Of a DNA stretch of 64,000 nucleotides, positions 49,501 to 57,097 are shown one piece after another. The notes under the pieces are model-generated. The model made no database searches and had not been told where the DNA came from. It saw only the letters and a program-made list of their open reading frames with translations. The stretch is from JBNJGB01 sp051747385. Its GTDB lineage: Bacteria; Myxococcota_A; UBA9042; PHBI01; JACKFB01. The stretch covers positions 62,001 to 126,000 of the forward strand of contig JBNJGB010000017.1 of the NCBI GenBank assembly GCA_051747385.1, read 5' to 3'. Positions within the stretch are counted from its first letter, which is position 1, and every line of letters begins with the position of its first letter. Position numbers and translations under genes: made by a program.

Positions 49501-50763
49501 GTCCAGCGCGCGCCGGAGCAGGACGGGGCCCACGAGCAGGTTCAGGGAGATGAGCACCGTGGCCACCTGGCCCAGGGGCTCGGCCAGGTCCGGGAGCGCC
49601 TCCCTGGCCACCAGCAGCAGGCCCAGCGCGACGCCGGCCTGGCTCAGGAGGCCCTGCGTCAGGTTGTTCGAGAAGGCGCGGCTCTCCCCGGCCAGGCGGC
49701 CGCCGAGGCGCGTGGCGGTGAACAGCATGCCCGCGCGCGCCACGAAGAGGATGCCGCCCACGGGGAGGACGGCCAGGGACGCCACGAGGTCCAGGCCGGC
49801 GCCGACCGTCGTGAAGAACAGGATGAACACGGGCACGGCGAGCAGGGCCAGGGGCTCGTGCAGGCGTTCGCCGTACGACGAGAAGTTCGTCACGGTGAAG
49901 CCGGCGGCGATGAAGACGAGGAGCATCTTCAGGTGCAGGACGTCCGCGACCGTGTTCACGCCGTAGCCGAGCACCAGGAGGAGGAGCACCGGCTGCCAGC
50001 GCACCCAGCGGAACCACCCGATGAGCAGGCCGCCCAGGAGGACACCCGCGCCGATGGACAGCCCGACCTTCAGCGCCACCTCCGTGAAGAGGCTCATGTC
50101 CATGGCTTCGCCGGGCGAGGTGAGCGCGCCCGCGACGGCGATGGACACGGCGAGCATGATGATCATCACGAGGTCCTTGAAGACCGCGAGAGAGAGCACC
50201 AGGTCCGCCGTGCGGCTCTTCACGCCCGACTCCGAGATGACGGCGACGGACACCGCGGGGGAGGTGCCGATGCTGAGGGCTCCCAGGACCAGCGCGATGG
50301 CGAGCAGGGTGGGCCACGACATCCCCTCGGCCCAGGGGAGCAGGGGACTCGCGGCGAGGAAGGCGCCGCCGACCATGAGCCACGCCAGGGGGATCTTGAA
50401 GGCCACGATGCTGCCCAGGGTCCGCGCGACGCGGCGGATGGCCCCGAGCTCCAGCTCCAGGCCCGCCTCCAGGGCGATGAGCGCCAGGGCCAGGGTGTTG
50501 AAGACCTGCAGATCCTCGACCACATGGGCGCCGAGCAGGCCGCCCACCTGGGGCCCGAGGACGATGCCGGCGAGGATGTAGCCCGTCACGCGCGGCAGGG
50601 TGATGGACGCCGCCAGCTCGGCGAGGGCGTGGGCCGCCAGGACGACGAAGCCGATCGCCGCGAAGGTGAGGCTGTCGATGGCGCTCTCGTCGACGGTCCC
50701 CTGGAGGAGATCGACCTCGAGCATCACGAGCACGAGCAGGGCCAGGACGAGGAGCCGCGTCAC
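46528..50763 (-). CDS. CPA-type antiporter fused to a degenerate P-loop ATPase
   Basis: The 1411-aa protein begins with about twelve membrane segments of the CPA2/KefB-like sodium-proton exchanger fold (residues 30-430; VTGYILAGIVLGPQVGGLLG, ALEAGLELELGAIRR, SRAFSNNLTQGLLSQAGVALGLLL). A long helical, coiled-coil-rich stretch follows (about 450-1060). A C-terminal P-loop NTPase begins near 1090: VLFSGSHGSGVSNVARM aligns with Walker A but has Val in place of Lys. Walker-B-like RRPAILLHGLEQ and YFTDHVTFPPL follow. A winged-helix-like end closes it. GTG 50763 overlaps the upstream stop (GTGA). Confidence 0.8.
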   Translation of the reverse strand: MTRLLVLALLVLVMLEVDLLQGTVDESAIDSLTFAAIGFVVLAAHALAELAASITLPRVTGYILAGIVLGPQVGGLLGAHVVEDLQVFNTLALALIALEAGLELELGAIRRVARTLGSIVAFKIPLAWLMVGGAFLAASPLLPWAEGMSWPTLLAIALVLGALSIGTSPAVSVAVISESGVKSRTADLVLSLAVFKDLVMIIMLAVSIAVAGALTSPGEAMDMSLFTEVALKVGLSIGAGVLLGGLLIGWFRWVRWQPVLLLLVLGYGVNTVADVLHLKMLLVFIAAGFTVTNFSSYGERLHEPLALLAVPVFILFFTTVGAGLDLVASLAVLPVGGILFVARAGMLFTATRLGGRLAGESRAFSNNLTQGLLSQAGVALGLLLVAREALPDLAEPLGQVATVLISLNLLVGPVLLRRALDWGETSPDAGEEHPAAPEPAPVLPGPEDEGLREIVVRVGRELEEFTRRVDRDLISAWAAEGSRRLDAFQLGPPVDEVEDAEHRPRAIPLAEASASLWEAVRDLRNALDELPIMRRAAVGEHHHRAWRGMGPWRRLALASWRPLHPVGSMRRVPVRVAIRGHVEGHLVPFMADLLRELARLEARRLVLEGEIRSRLARRGDQRIMAAVLEQRAWLAAASGKLRTHLERITDRGRAEAAYALRRAGTPALPRPRLAYRRVAREVDEALSRIAREGASWDRVEEAVSGRVAIDITLARLEASLSRRVEAAIGAWRERHRNVVSRIADVRDGLAVSQQTLGRGGGAPEVADAREVLEGQIETIDRVMVAELLPHIREAQGEEGGVADPLADIGRHIEASLEEVPGRVRAVPASLDVDTMESPTEVPADVVPLRAVAHQYLAGELLWLGDARDDADQLVDRAVQRLGEVAGITTHGLRVALAHLGGGEAGRDEVRHALSLAAGAMRRASRTVETLQRELDAREEAIARSIHSSLDDALSHVRDQAREPKPARRLQRRRRVRRFLRAAVRLVPRLWRRFVGLGDAIRRTLGRAERSQIIREARIRQGLVRVDPSTMAEALRPLDVSPEQRATVPYVLAQLFDTRAFDLPQAPTGAEHQIATFEEAWQRFEQGRPSSVLFSGSHGSGVSNVARMALRPLAGRRLVTIGLDPMTRTEAGLVSVIGTGIGAWDVKDFGGLETALLERRPAILLHGLEQTFVRTPEGLAHLRRFLRMVLRTRHQVFWAVGVVLPTARLLERLVNLEDYFTDHVTFPPLDALTLQEVVESRCHLSGFQVAWPSAEARSELARSRVVRRLVARRPEDRRRRFYQALTVASAGNVRDALALWLNAVEYVEHDTIHLRNVRAPSTAWFDQLGRDAHHLAALAVLCGSLTRAEAAEALRWSPDRVDAAAAVLAGAGLVDSPGNGGRFSLWPPAWGCVTRELEARRLLVTSPPEEAP

Positions 50764-52058
50764 CGCGCCGCCCCCTGCCCGGCCGGCTCCGCCGCCTGCG
50801 CCTCGACGCGAGCCTCCTTGTGGTGGAGCCTGCGCCCGGTCTCGCCGACGTTGCGGAGCAGGGAGCGGACTCCGGCGCCCGCCCACAGGTCGTTGGCCAC
50901 GGCGCTGACCAGGAGCGCGGTGACCACGGGGCCGGACAGCGCGGTGCTCTCGATCATCGCGTAGTTCACCGCGATGCCGGCGGTGAGGGCGCCCTGCCCG
51001 AGCAGGCCGAGGCCCACGCCCCGGTGCTGACCGCTGAGGGAGGGGTGGCGCCAGAGGGCGACGTTGGCCGTGGCCCAGAGGATGAGCACGCGGAGGCCGA
51101 CGAAGCCCGCGGGCAGCAGCCACATCCACGGCGCGATGGGCGTCCAGAGGGCGCCGGCCAGGATGAGCAGGGTCACGGAGGCCGGACGCCGGAGGCGCGT
51201 CGCCGCTCCCTGGACGCGGGGCGCGCACGGGGAGACGTTGGCCACCGTGAAGCCGGCCAGAAGCCCCAGCCCCAGGGGAGAGAAGTGGAGCGCGTGGGCG
51301 ATGCCGCTGGTGAGCATCACGAGGCCGATGGTGGCCACGAACAGCCGCTCGCGGTCGGCGTCGTCTCCCACGAAGATGTGGAAGATGACGCCGGAGGCCA
51401 CGCCGGCGGCGATGGCGATGGCGTTCCAGACCGCCACGCTCAGCCCGATGACGTCCAACCCGGGCGCGACGACCATGTCCTCCTCGACGAAGGCGCGCTG
51501 GCTGGCGATGGCGATGCCGAAGCCCACGATGGCGATGACCCGCCCGGAGGTGGCGACGTGCGGCAGCAGGTGGGAGATCGGTCCGTCGGCGCGGGTCCGG
51601 ACGATGGCCCGGCGGATGATCTGGGCGGAGAATGCGACGGCGCCCGAGCCGAGGGTGGCGGCGGCCACCAGGAGCAGGGGGCCACGGATCTCGCCGTTCC
51701 CGGGGTAGAGGAGAAGTGCGCCCCAGGCGGCGAGCATGACCGCCGCCGCGGCCAGGACGCCGACCAGGATGGCGAAGCCCAGGTGGCGGGGCTTCGGGCC
51801 CTTGTCCCGCCCCCGCACGCGGAGCGGCAGCCCGACGGCGAAGCCCAGGAAGCCGTTGATGACGCTGAGCAGCGGCGACAGCTCGTCCATGCGCTCCGCG
51901 GAGAGCACGCCCAGCACGACCGGTCCGAACACGAAGCCGAGGATGAGGTACTCGGAGTTCGAGAAGGTCCGGACCCGCTCGCCGAGGGCGCGCTCCTCCA
52001 GGTGCGTGATCGCGAACGCGAACGCGAGGATGCAGAGCAGGATGAGGGTGGTGTCCAT
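50760..52058 (-). CDS. antiporter-fold (CPA-like) membrane protein
   Basis: This 432-aa protein has ten to twelve membrane segments. Its start has the CPA-type feature YLILGFVFGPVVLGVLSAERMDELSPLLSVINGFLGFAVGLPLRV, and the end LLGQGALTAGIAVNYAMIESTALSGPVVTALLVSAV resembles the last helices of KefB/NhaP exchangers. It is diverged from its operon partner, the antiporter domain of 46528-50763. ATG 52058 is the first gene of the operon; the ribosome site is weak. Transport activity and ion are unknown. A divergent DUF4202 gene starts 80 bp away. Confidence 0.72.
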   Translation of the reverse strand: MDTTLILLCILAFAFAITHLEERALGERVRTFSNSEYLILGFVFGPVVLGVLSAERMDELSPLLSVINGFLGFAVGLPLRVRGRDKGPKPRHLGFAILVGVLAAAAVMLAAWGALLLYPGNGEIRGPLLLVAAATLGSGAVAFSAQIIRRAIVRTRADGPISHLLPHVATSGRVIAIVGFGIAIASQRAFVEEDMVVAPGLDVIGLSVAVWNAIAIAAGVASGVIFHIFVGDDADRERLFVATIGLVMLTSGIAHALHFSPLGLGLLAGFTVANVSPCAPRVQGAATRLRRPASVTLLILAGALWTPIAPWMWLLPAGFVGLRVLILWATANVALWRHPSLSGQHRGVGLGLLGQGALTAGIAVNYAMIESTALSGPVVTALLVSAVANDLWAGAGVRSLLRNVGETGRRLHHKEARVEAQAAEPAGQGAAR

Positions 52059-52138
52059 GTCGGTCGGACGGTATCCGCGGAATCCGCGGGTTGGCAAGCA
52101 GATGCCGATCCCGCGGGCCCGGCTGGTATGCTCCGGCC

Positions 52139-52744
52139 ATGGGCGACGAGGACGAGCGGTTCGAAGAGGCCGAGCGGCGGCTGTTCGAGGTCCACCGGCT
52201 GGACCCCCGGCGCGTGGAGGCCGACGGGCGGGACGTGCCCCGGGCGGTCCACTATCACCGGCGGCTGGCCCACTGGGTGGACGCCCTGGAGCAGGACGCC
52301 TCGACGGCGGTGCGGCTCGCGGCGAGGTGCCAGCACGTCCGCCGGTGGGAGATCCCCCGCTCGGACCATCCGGCGGGACGCGCGGGCTACAAGAAGTGGC
52401 GCAGCCGCCTGGCGGCCTTCCACGCCGAGGAGGCCGGCAGGATCCTCCGCTCGGCCGGGTGGGACGACGAGACGGCCGAGCGCGTGGGGGACCTCGTGCG
52501 CAAGCGGCGCCTCGCCATGGACCCCGAGGCCGGGCTCCTCGAGGACGCCGTGTGCCTCGTGTTCCTGGAGAACGACCTGGCGCCGTTCGCGGAGCGCCAC
52601 GACCCGGACAAGGTGGTGGACGTGCTGCGGAAGACGTGGCGGAAGATGACGGAGCGCGGCCACCGCGCGGCCCTGGACCTGGCGCGGAGCCTGCCGCCGG
52701 ACCTTCGATCTCTGGTGGAGCGGGCGGTCTCGGAGCCGGGCTGA
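52139..52744 (+). CDS. DUF4202 domain protein
   Basis: This 201-aa protein matches the DUF4202 pattern: AAVRLAARCQHVRRWEIPRSDHPAGRAGYKKWRSRLAAFHAEEA, near residues 60-100, and GLLEDAVCLVFLENDLAPFAERHD near 135-160. The conserved H..RW..PR, K..WR and LED motifs suggest an HD-domain-like or enzymatic helical protein. The function of the family is unknown. ATG 52139 has no obvious ribosome site. It is divergent from the antiporter operon and convergent with the SRPBCC gene. Confidence 0.85.
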   Translation: MGDEDERFEEAERRLFEVHRLDPRRVEADGRDVPRAVHYHRRLAHWVDALEQDASTAVRLAARCQHVRRWEIPRSDHPAGRAGYKKWRSRLAAFHAEEAGRILRSAGWDDETAERVGDLVRKRRLAMDPEAGLLEDAVCLVFLENDLAPFAERHDPDKVVDVLRKTWRKMTERGHRAALDLARSLPPDLRSLVERAVSEPG

Positions 52745-52759
52745 GCCGGCCCTCAGCCC
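52738..52759. terminator. hairpin containing both convergent stop codons
   Basis: GGGCTGAG, the loop CCGGCC and CTCAGCCC form a perfect 8-bp stem. It covers the TGA of the DUF4202 gene and the TGA of the convergent SRPBCC gene. On the plus strand CTTCTC follows, a weak pyrimidine tract. Confidence 0.5.
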
Positions 52760-53178
52760 TTCTCGAACCGGGCCTCCAGGGCCTGCAGGCCCACCTCGAT
52801 GGCGCTGCGGACCACCTCCCGGGCCTCGCCCTCGGGCACGCCCATGGGCTCGAACTCCGCGAGCCACTCGATGGTGCAGCGGCCCTCGCCGGACGGCTCC
52901 ACGGACAGCCGACCGACGTACGAGTTGATGGGCAAGGGGCTCTCCAGGATGCGCCAGGTGTAGCGATGCCGGTCGGGCTCCATGGACTCGAGGCGCTCGC
53001 GGATGGCGCCGCGGCCCTCGGTCAGGGTGAGCGTGCGGGTCGTCCCGGGCTCCTCGCCGTCCGACTTGCAGACCTCGATGCCCGGGTGCCACTCCGCGAT
53101 GGAGCCGAACGCACCGATCTGCCCCCAGACCGTGGCCGCGGGGGTCGGCACGTCCGTCGTGACGAAGACGGTCGCCAT
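52753..53178 (-). CDS. SRPBCC family protein
   Basis: This 141-aa protein is a single SRPBCC/polyketide-cyclase domain (TDVPTPAATVWGQIGAFGSIAEWHPGIEVCKSDGEEPGTTRTLTL, then GRCTIEWLAEFEPMGVPEGEAREVVRSAIEVGLQALEARFEKG). It is soluble, without signal peptide, and of standard size. Ligand unknown. ATG 53178 follows GGGAGGAACCC. It is divergent from the lipase-like gene at 53289. Confidence 0.85.
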   Translation of the reverse strand: MATVFVTTDVPTPAATVWGQIGAFGSIAEWHPGIEVCKSDGEEPGTTRTLTLTEGRGAIRERLESMEPDRHRYTWRILESPLPINSYVGRLSVEPSGEGRCTIEWLAEFEPMGVPEGEAREVVRSAIEVGLQALEARFEKG

Positions 53179-53288
53179 GGGTTCCTCCCTGCTCCAAGAG
53201 GTGTGCAGGCATATGAAGCCAGAGGCACCACGGGCTGACAAGGGCGACGGGGCTTGCACGGACGGCGCCCGGGCGCTTCCATCGGGCC

Positions 53289-54011
53289 ATGGAACCCACG
53301 GTCGTCCTGCTCCACGGACTCGCGCGGACGCGGCGCTCCATGGCGCGCCTGGCCCGACACCTCGAGGACGCCGGTCACCGCACCTGGTCGTGCACCTGTC
53401 CTTCGACCCGGCGCACCATCCCGTCCTTGGCGGCGTGGGTGGAGGAGTCCCTCCGCGAGGACCTGTCGGACCGCCCCCTGGTGGCGGTGACCCACTCCCT
53501 CGGCGGCATCCTGGTCCGCCACCTGGCCGACGCCCTGCCCTGGCGCGGCGTCGTGATGCTGGCGCCTCCCAACCGGGGCAGCGCCCTCGCGCGTCGCCTG
53601 AAGGACAACCGCCTGTACCGCGCCCTCTACGGCCCGGCGGGCCAGGACGTCGCGCACCCCGAGCGCTGGCCTCTTCCTCCGAGGCCGTTCGCCGTCATCG
53701 CCGGGACGAGCGGACCGACGCTCGGCAATCCCCCGAGCCTCCTGACCGCCGCCCTGGGCCTCCTCCCCCGGGACGAGCCCAGCGACGGCACCGTGACCGT
53801 CTCGGAGACACGCCTGGAGGGCATGGCCGACTTCGCCACGGTCCCCGCCAGCCACACGTGGATCATGAACCACCCCGAGACGCGCCGCCTCGTGCTGCAC
53901 TTCCTGGCCCACGGCCGGTTCCCCGACGACGCCGCGCGCCCCCGGTCGTCGAAAAGCGCAGCAGAACCGCCGTCCCCGGCGGTCGCCTCGCCGTCGAAAA
54001 ATGAAAAATGA
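53289..54011 (+). CDS. alpha/beta hydrolase (lipase-like); C-terminus inside a repeat
   Basis: The 240-aa protein has the lipase-type core VLLHGLARTRRSMARLARHLEDAGH, the nucleophile elbow VAVTHSLGGILVRH with Ser near residue 72, then DGTVTVSETRLEGMADFATVPASHTWIMNHPE, giving the Asp and His of the triad. The last 20-odd residues (from about residue 217) are encoded by a repeat (CCGCCGTCCCCGGCGGT and GAAAAATGAAAAATGAG), so the TGA comes from the repeat itself. The natural tail may have been replaced. No signal peptide. Confidence 0.82.
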   Translation: MEPTVVLLHGLARTRRSMARLARHLEDAGHRTWSCTCPSTRRTIPSLAAWVEESLREDLSDRPLVAVTHSLGGILVRHLADALPWRGVVMLAPPNRGSALARRLKDNRLYRALYGPAGQDVAHPERWPLPPRPFAVIAGTSGPTLGNPPSLLTAALGLLPRDEPSDGTVTVSETRLEGMADFATVPASHTWIMNHPETRRLVLHFLAHGRFPDDAARPRSSKSAAEPPSPAVASPSKNEK

Positions 54012-54025
54012 GTAGGTTTGACCCC
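53996..54025 (+). repeat. GAGTAGGTTTGACCCC repeat, copy B
   Basis: This copy matches 792-821 at 28 of 30 positions. A hairpin ACCGCC-GTCCCC-GGCGGT lies about 30 bp upstream, so the unit may extend from about 53960. The element supplies the hydrolase stop codon, TGA at 54009-54011, and abuts the TAG of the convergent DksA-type gene. Confidence 0.65.
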
Positions 54026-54351
54026 TAGCGGCGGATCGGCGCGTCCGTGGCCTCGCAGGCGGGGCAGCGCTCCAGCCAGGGGATCTCGTCCAGGGCGGCC
54101 GGGTCCAGGGGCTCGTCGCAGGCGAGGCAGCGTCCGTAGGCGCCGGACTGGATGCGGTGCCGCGCGGCGTTGATGGCGTCCAGCCAGGTCCGGAGGCGCT
54201 CCTCGTCGTCCCGGTCCTCGTCGCCCTCCCACACGCCCTGCATGTCGTTCAGGTCGATGTCCTTGCCCGCCATGAGATCCGCGAGCTTCGAGGCGACCTG
54301 GAGCCCCTTCGCATTGATGCGCTGGAGCCGAAGCTCGGTGCGTGCGTCCAT
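54025..54351 (-). CDS. TraR/DksA-type zinc-finger protein
   Basis: The 108-aa protein has a coiled-coil helical N-terminal part (ELRLQRINAKGLQVASKLADLM) and a C4 zinc finger YGRCLACDEPLDPAALDEIPWLERCPACE (CxxC-17-CxxC). It should act like other DksA/TraR proteins on RNA polymerase, or as a small regulator. The acidic tip motif (DNDMQGVWEGDEDRDDEE-like) between the helices is present. ATG 54351 lacks a strong ribosome site. Its stop abuts a repeat shared with the hydrolase gene. Confidence 0.88.
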   Translation of the reverse strand: MDARTELRLQRINAKGLQVASKLADLMAGKDIDLNDMQGVWEGDEDRDDEERLRTWLDAINAARHRIQSGAYGRCLACDEPLDPAALDEIPWLERCPACEATDAPIRR

Positions 54352-54398
54352 GACATCACTGTCGCGCCGACGCTGCACGGGGTCAACCGGGGCTCCTG

Positions 54399-55313
54399 TC
54401 AGCGGGCGCGGGAGGCGGCGTACTCGGCGTGGAGCCGGAGGCGGGCGTCGCCAGGGTGCTCCGCCAGGGCCTCGCGGTACAGGCTGGCGGCCTCGCCCCA
54501 GAGGCCCTCGTCGGCGGCGCGCGCGGCGAGGGCTTCCGTGACGGGGTACTCGGTGCCCACGCGACGGAGCTGCGCGGCGATCCGGAGGCGCCGTTCGTGA
54601 CGCACGAGGGGGTTTGCCGCCAGCTTCCACCGGAGGAGGAGGCGCCGCTCGAGAGGGGTCACGAGCGTCGTGGTCGGCCGCTCGTCCCGCACGACCTGGG
54701 CCCAGCGGATGACGAAGGCGATCGGGACGATGGGCTCGGCCCCGCCCCGCACGTCCCGGCTCGCGTCGATCAGCGCCGCGGCGCGGAGGTGGGTGACGAA
54801 GGTCCCTCCCACCCGCTCCATGGCGTCCACGTCCCCGCGGCCCAGCGCACGGACGAAGTCGTCGGCGAGCGTCTGGCCCAGGCCCATGTAGGCCTCGTCT
54901 CCGAGGTAGCGCAGGGCGCTCAGGGCCCACTGGCGGAAGTCGGCGTGGGCGTCGGCCAGGTCCCGGCTCCGCGGATCCGCCTCCACTCGGACGTCCACGC
55001 GGTTGAAGTGCTCGTAGGCCCCCACCAGGCTCTCCGCCACCTCGGAGGACGGGTCCGGGGCGGCCTCGCGCCGCGCCTCGAACACCTCCTCGAGGGCTGC
55101 CCGCTCCCGGGCGTCGGGCCGCCAGTCGGGCACCGCCAGGTCCACGCCCTTCGGCTCCCCGTCCGGGCCTCCACCCGCGATGCGCAGGATGCTCGCGGCG
55201 AGGCCGACCAGGATGAGCACGGCCAGGATCATCCCCGCCGCCGGCGACACCCTGCGGCTTCCGGTCGGACCGTCCGGCGCGGCGATCTCCTCGTCCCTCG
55301 GGGCGTCCGCCAT
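54399..55313 (-). CDS. membrane-anchored TPR-like protein
   Basis: This 304-aa protein has one hydrophobic segment near residues 28-45 (GMILAVLILVGLAASILRI) and a large helical domain that probably faces the periplasm. The last part (GEAASLYREALAEHPGDARLRLHAEYAA) resembles a tetratricopeptide helix pair. No family assigned. ATG 55313 lies 8 bp after the stop of the thioredoxin-like gene, so the two form an operon with it. Confidence 0.7.
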   Translation of the reverse strand: MADAPRDEEIAAPDGPTGSRRVSPAAGMILAVLILVGLAASILRIAGGGPDGEPKGVDLAVPDWRPDARERAALEEVFEARREAAPDPSSEVAESLVGAYEHFNRVDVRVEADPRSRDLADAHADFRQWALSALRYLGDEAYMGLGQTLADDFVRALGRGDVDAMERVGGTFVTHLRAAALIDASRDVRGGAEPIVPIAFVIRWAQVVRDERPTTTLVTPLERRLLLRWKLAANPLVRHERRLRIAAQLRRVGTEYPVTEALAARAADEGLWGEAASLYREALAEHPGDARLRLHAEYAASRAR

Positions 55314-55321
55314 GTCCCGGC

Positions 55322-55951
55322 TCAGGGCGCCCGGAGAAGCTGCTGGAAGAACTCCACCATGGCCGGGTCCGTCCAGTCCCGGGCGTTCACGAAGCGCGCG
55401 AGCACCTGCCCGTTCCGGATGAGGTACGTCTCCGGGAGCTTCCGCGTCCCGAACCCGGAGCGCATGGTCTCGGCCTCCTCCGTGTGGGGATCGCGGACCA
55501 GGTGTAGCTCCGGCGGGAGTCCGCCCTGGAACCGCTCGAAGAACGAGCGGATGTCGCCCCAGGAGTCGTCATAGCTCACCGCCAGCATGGCGAACCGCTG
55601 GCCCTCGACCTCGCGGGCGAGACGCAGCATGCTGGGGATCTCCTGGACGCAGGGCTTGCACCAGGTGGCCCAGAAGTTCAGGAAGATCAGGGTGTCCTTC
55701 GGATAGTCCGCCAGCCGGACCGGCTGCTCCTCGGCGGCGCCGGGCGGCGGCTCCAGGGGGAACTGCATCATCCCCTCGGGCGCCGGGCGGTCGACCACCT
55801 GCGCGCCCACGGCCGGCATCAGCTCGCGGGTCCGGGACTCGGGCCCGGACGATCGCACGGCCTGCCAGACGGCCACGACGATGAAGGCGACCACCACGAG
55901 GGCGGCCACGAGGACGAAGCTGCGCTGGGTGCTCTGGGATTCGCCGACCAT
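55322..55951 (-). CDS. TlpA-like thioredoxin-family protein
   Basis: The 209-aa protein has an N-terminal membrane anchor (FVLVAALVVVAFIVVAVWQ) and a thioredoxin-like domain: LADYPKDTLIFLNFWATWCKPCVQEIPSMLRLA with the WCKPC active site near residue 97. The C-terminal part (LPETYLIRNGQVLARFVNA, cis-Pro region) is intact. It should act outside the cytoplasm in thiol-disulfide exchange, for instance in cytochrome c maturation or reduction of periplasmic proteins. The ATG at 55951 is divergent from aroF. Confidence 0.9.
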   Translation of the reverse strand: MVGESQSTQRSFVLVAALVVVAFIVVAVWQAVRSSGPESRTRELMPAVGAQVVDRPAPEGMMQFPLEPPPGAAEEQPVRLADYPKDTLIFLNFWATWCKPCVQEIPSMLRLAREVEGQRFAMLAVSYDDSWGDIRSFFERFQGGLPPELHLVRDPHTEEAETMRSGFGTRKLPETYLIRNGQVLARFVNARDWTDPAMVEFFQQLLRAP

Positions 55952-56031
55952 CGAGGGGAACGCCTAGCACGATTGCTTGCGACCGCAAAGCGCGATCGGT
56001 TAACAGGGGCGACCCACCCGGAGGCCCGAAC

Positions 56032-57057
56032 ATGCTGATCGTGATGCGGCAGGACGCCACGCGGGACGAGATCCGCCGCGTGGTGGAGCGCGTGGAGACC
56101 CTCGGCTACAGCGGCCGGCCCCTCCCCGGGGCCCAGCGGACCGCCGTGGCCATCACGGGCAACGAAGGCCCCGTGAACCCCGATCTCTTCGCCTCCCTCG
56201 GCGGCGTGACGGACGTCGTGCGGGTCTCGGCGCCCTACAAGCTGGTGAGCCGCGAGGTGAAGCCGGATCCCACGGTCCTCCGCTTCGACAACGGCGTGCA
56301 GCTCGGCGGGCCCCACTTCCACGTCATGGCCGGTCCGTGCTCCGTAGAGAACCGCGAGCAGGTGCTGGAGACGGCCCGCGCGGTGAAGGAGGCCGGCGCC
56401 ACGTTCCTCCGCGGCGGCGCATACAAGCCGCGCACGAGCCCGTACGCCTTCCAGGGCCTCAAGGAGGAGGGCCTGGAGCTGCTGGCGGAGGCCCGCGAGG
56501 AGACCGGCCTGCTCGTCGTCACGGAGGTGAAGGACACCGAGACGCTGCCGCTGGTGGCGCAGTACACGGACGTGCTCCAGGTCGGCGCCCGGAACATGCA
56601 GAACTACTCGCTCCTGGAGGCCGCGGGCCGGCAGCCCAAGCCCGTCATGCTCAAGCGGGGGATGTCCGCGACCATCAAGGAGCTCCTGATGGCCGCCGAG
56701 TACATCGTCCACGCGGGCAATCCGCGGGTGATCCTCTGCGAGCGGGGCATCCGGACCTTCGAGACCATGACCCGGAACACCTTCGACGTGGGCGCCATCC
56801 ACATGCTGCGGCACCTGAGCCACCTGCCCGTGGTGGGCGATCCCTCCCACGGCATCGGCCTCTGGCACGGCGTGGGCGCCCTGGCCCGGGCGGCCGTGGT
56901 CGCCGGGGCGCACGGGCTCATCGTGGAGGTCCACCCGCGGCCGGCCGACGCCCTGTCCGACGGGCCCCAGTCCCTCAAGCCCAAGCGCTTCGCGCGCATG
57001 ATGCGCGAGATCGGCGCGCTCCGGGAGGCGCTCGAGGGCGTGGACGGGGAGACTTGA
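56032..57057 (+). CDS. aroF: 3-deoxy-7-phosphoheptulonate synthase
   Basis: The 341-aa enzyme makes the first intermediate of the shikimate pathway from phosphoenolpyruvate and erythrose-4-phosphate. It is of the type I-beta (Bacillus/Thermotoga-like) form: a short N-terminal ferredoxin-like regulatory domain (residues 1-70) and the barrel with HFHVMAGPCSVENREQVLE near 85, FLRGGAYKPRTSPYAFQGL near 115, MLKRGMSATIKELLMAAEYI near 205 and PVVGDPSHGIGLW near 265. The ATG follows GGAGGCCCGAAC. No other shikimate gene is adjacent. Confidence 0.95.
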   Translation: MLIVMRQDATRDEIRRVVERVETLGYSGRPLPGAQRTAVAITGNEGPVNPDLFASLGGVTDVVRVSAPYKLVSREVKPDPTVLRFDNGVQLGGPHFHVMAGPCSVENREQVLETARAVKEAGATFLRGGAYKPRTSPYAFQGLKEEGLELLAEAREETGLLVVTEVKDTETLPLVAQYTDVLQVGARNMQNYSLLEAAGRQPKPVMLKRGMSATIKELLMAAEYIVHAGNPRVILCERGIRTFETMTRNTFDVGAIHMLRHLSHLPVVGDPSHGIGLWHGVGALARAAVVAGAHGLIVEVHPRPADALSDGPQSLKPKRFARMMREIGALREALEGVDGET

Positions 57058-57097
57058 GGACAGCAGGTCTCGTCGCCGACGGCCGCGGCGGCCCTGC

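Noticed and set aside
50764..52140. N-terminal extension of the antiporter/ATPase to 1870 residues
   Set aside because: It is a frame-shifted shadow of the upstream CPA-like gene; the GTG at 50763 overlaps that gene's stop in the same way as the next junction.
53240..53265. CTTGCAC near the hydrolase start as a -12 element
   Set aside because: The nearest GG is 11 rather than 10 bases upstream, which sigma-54 does not normally accept.
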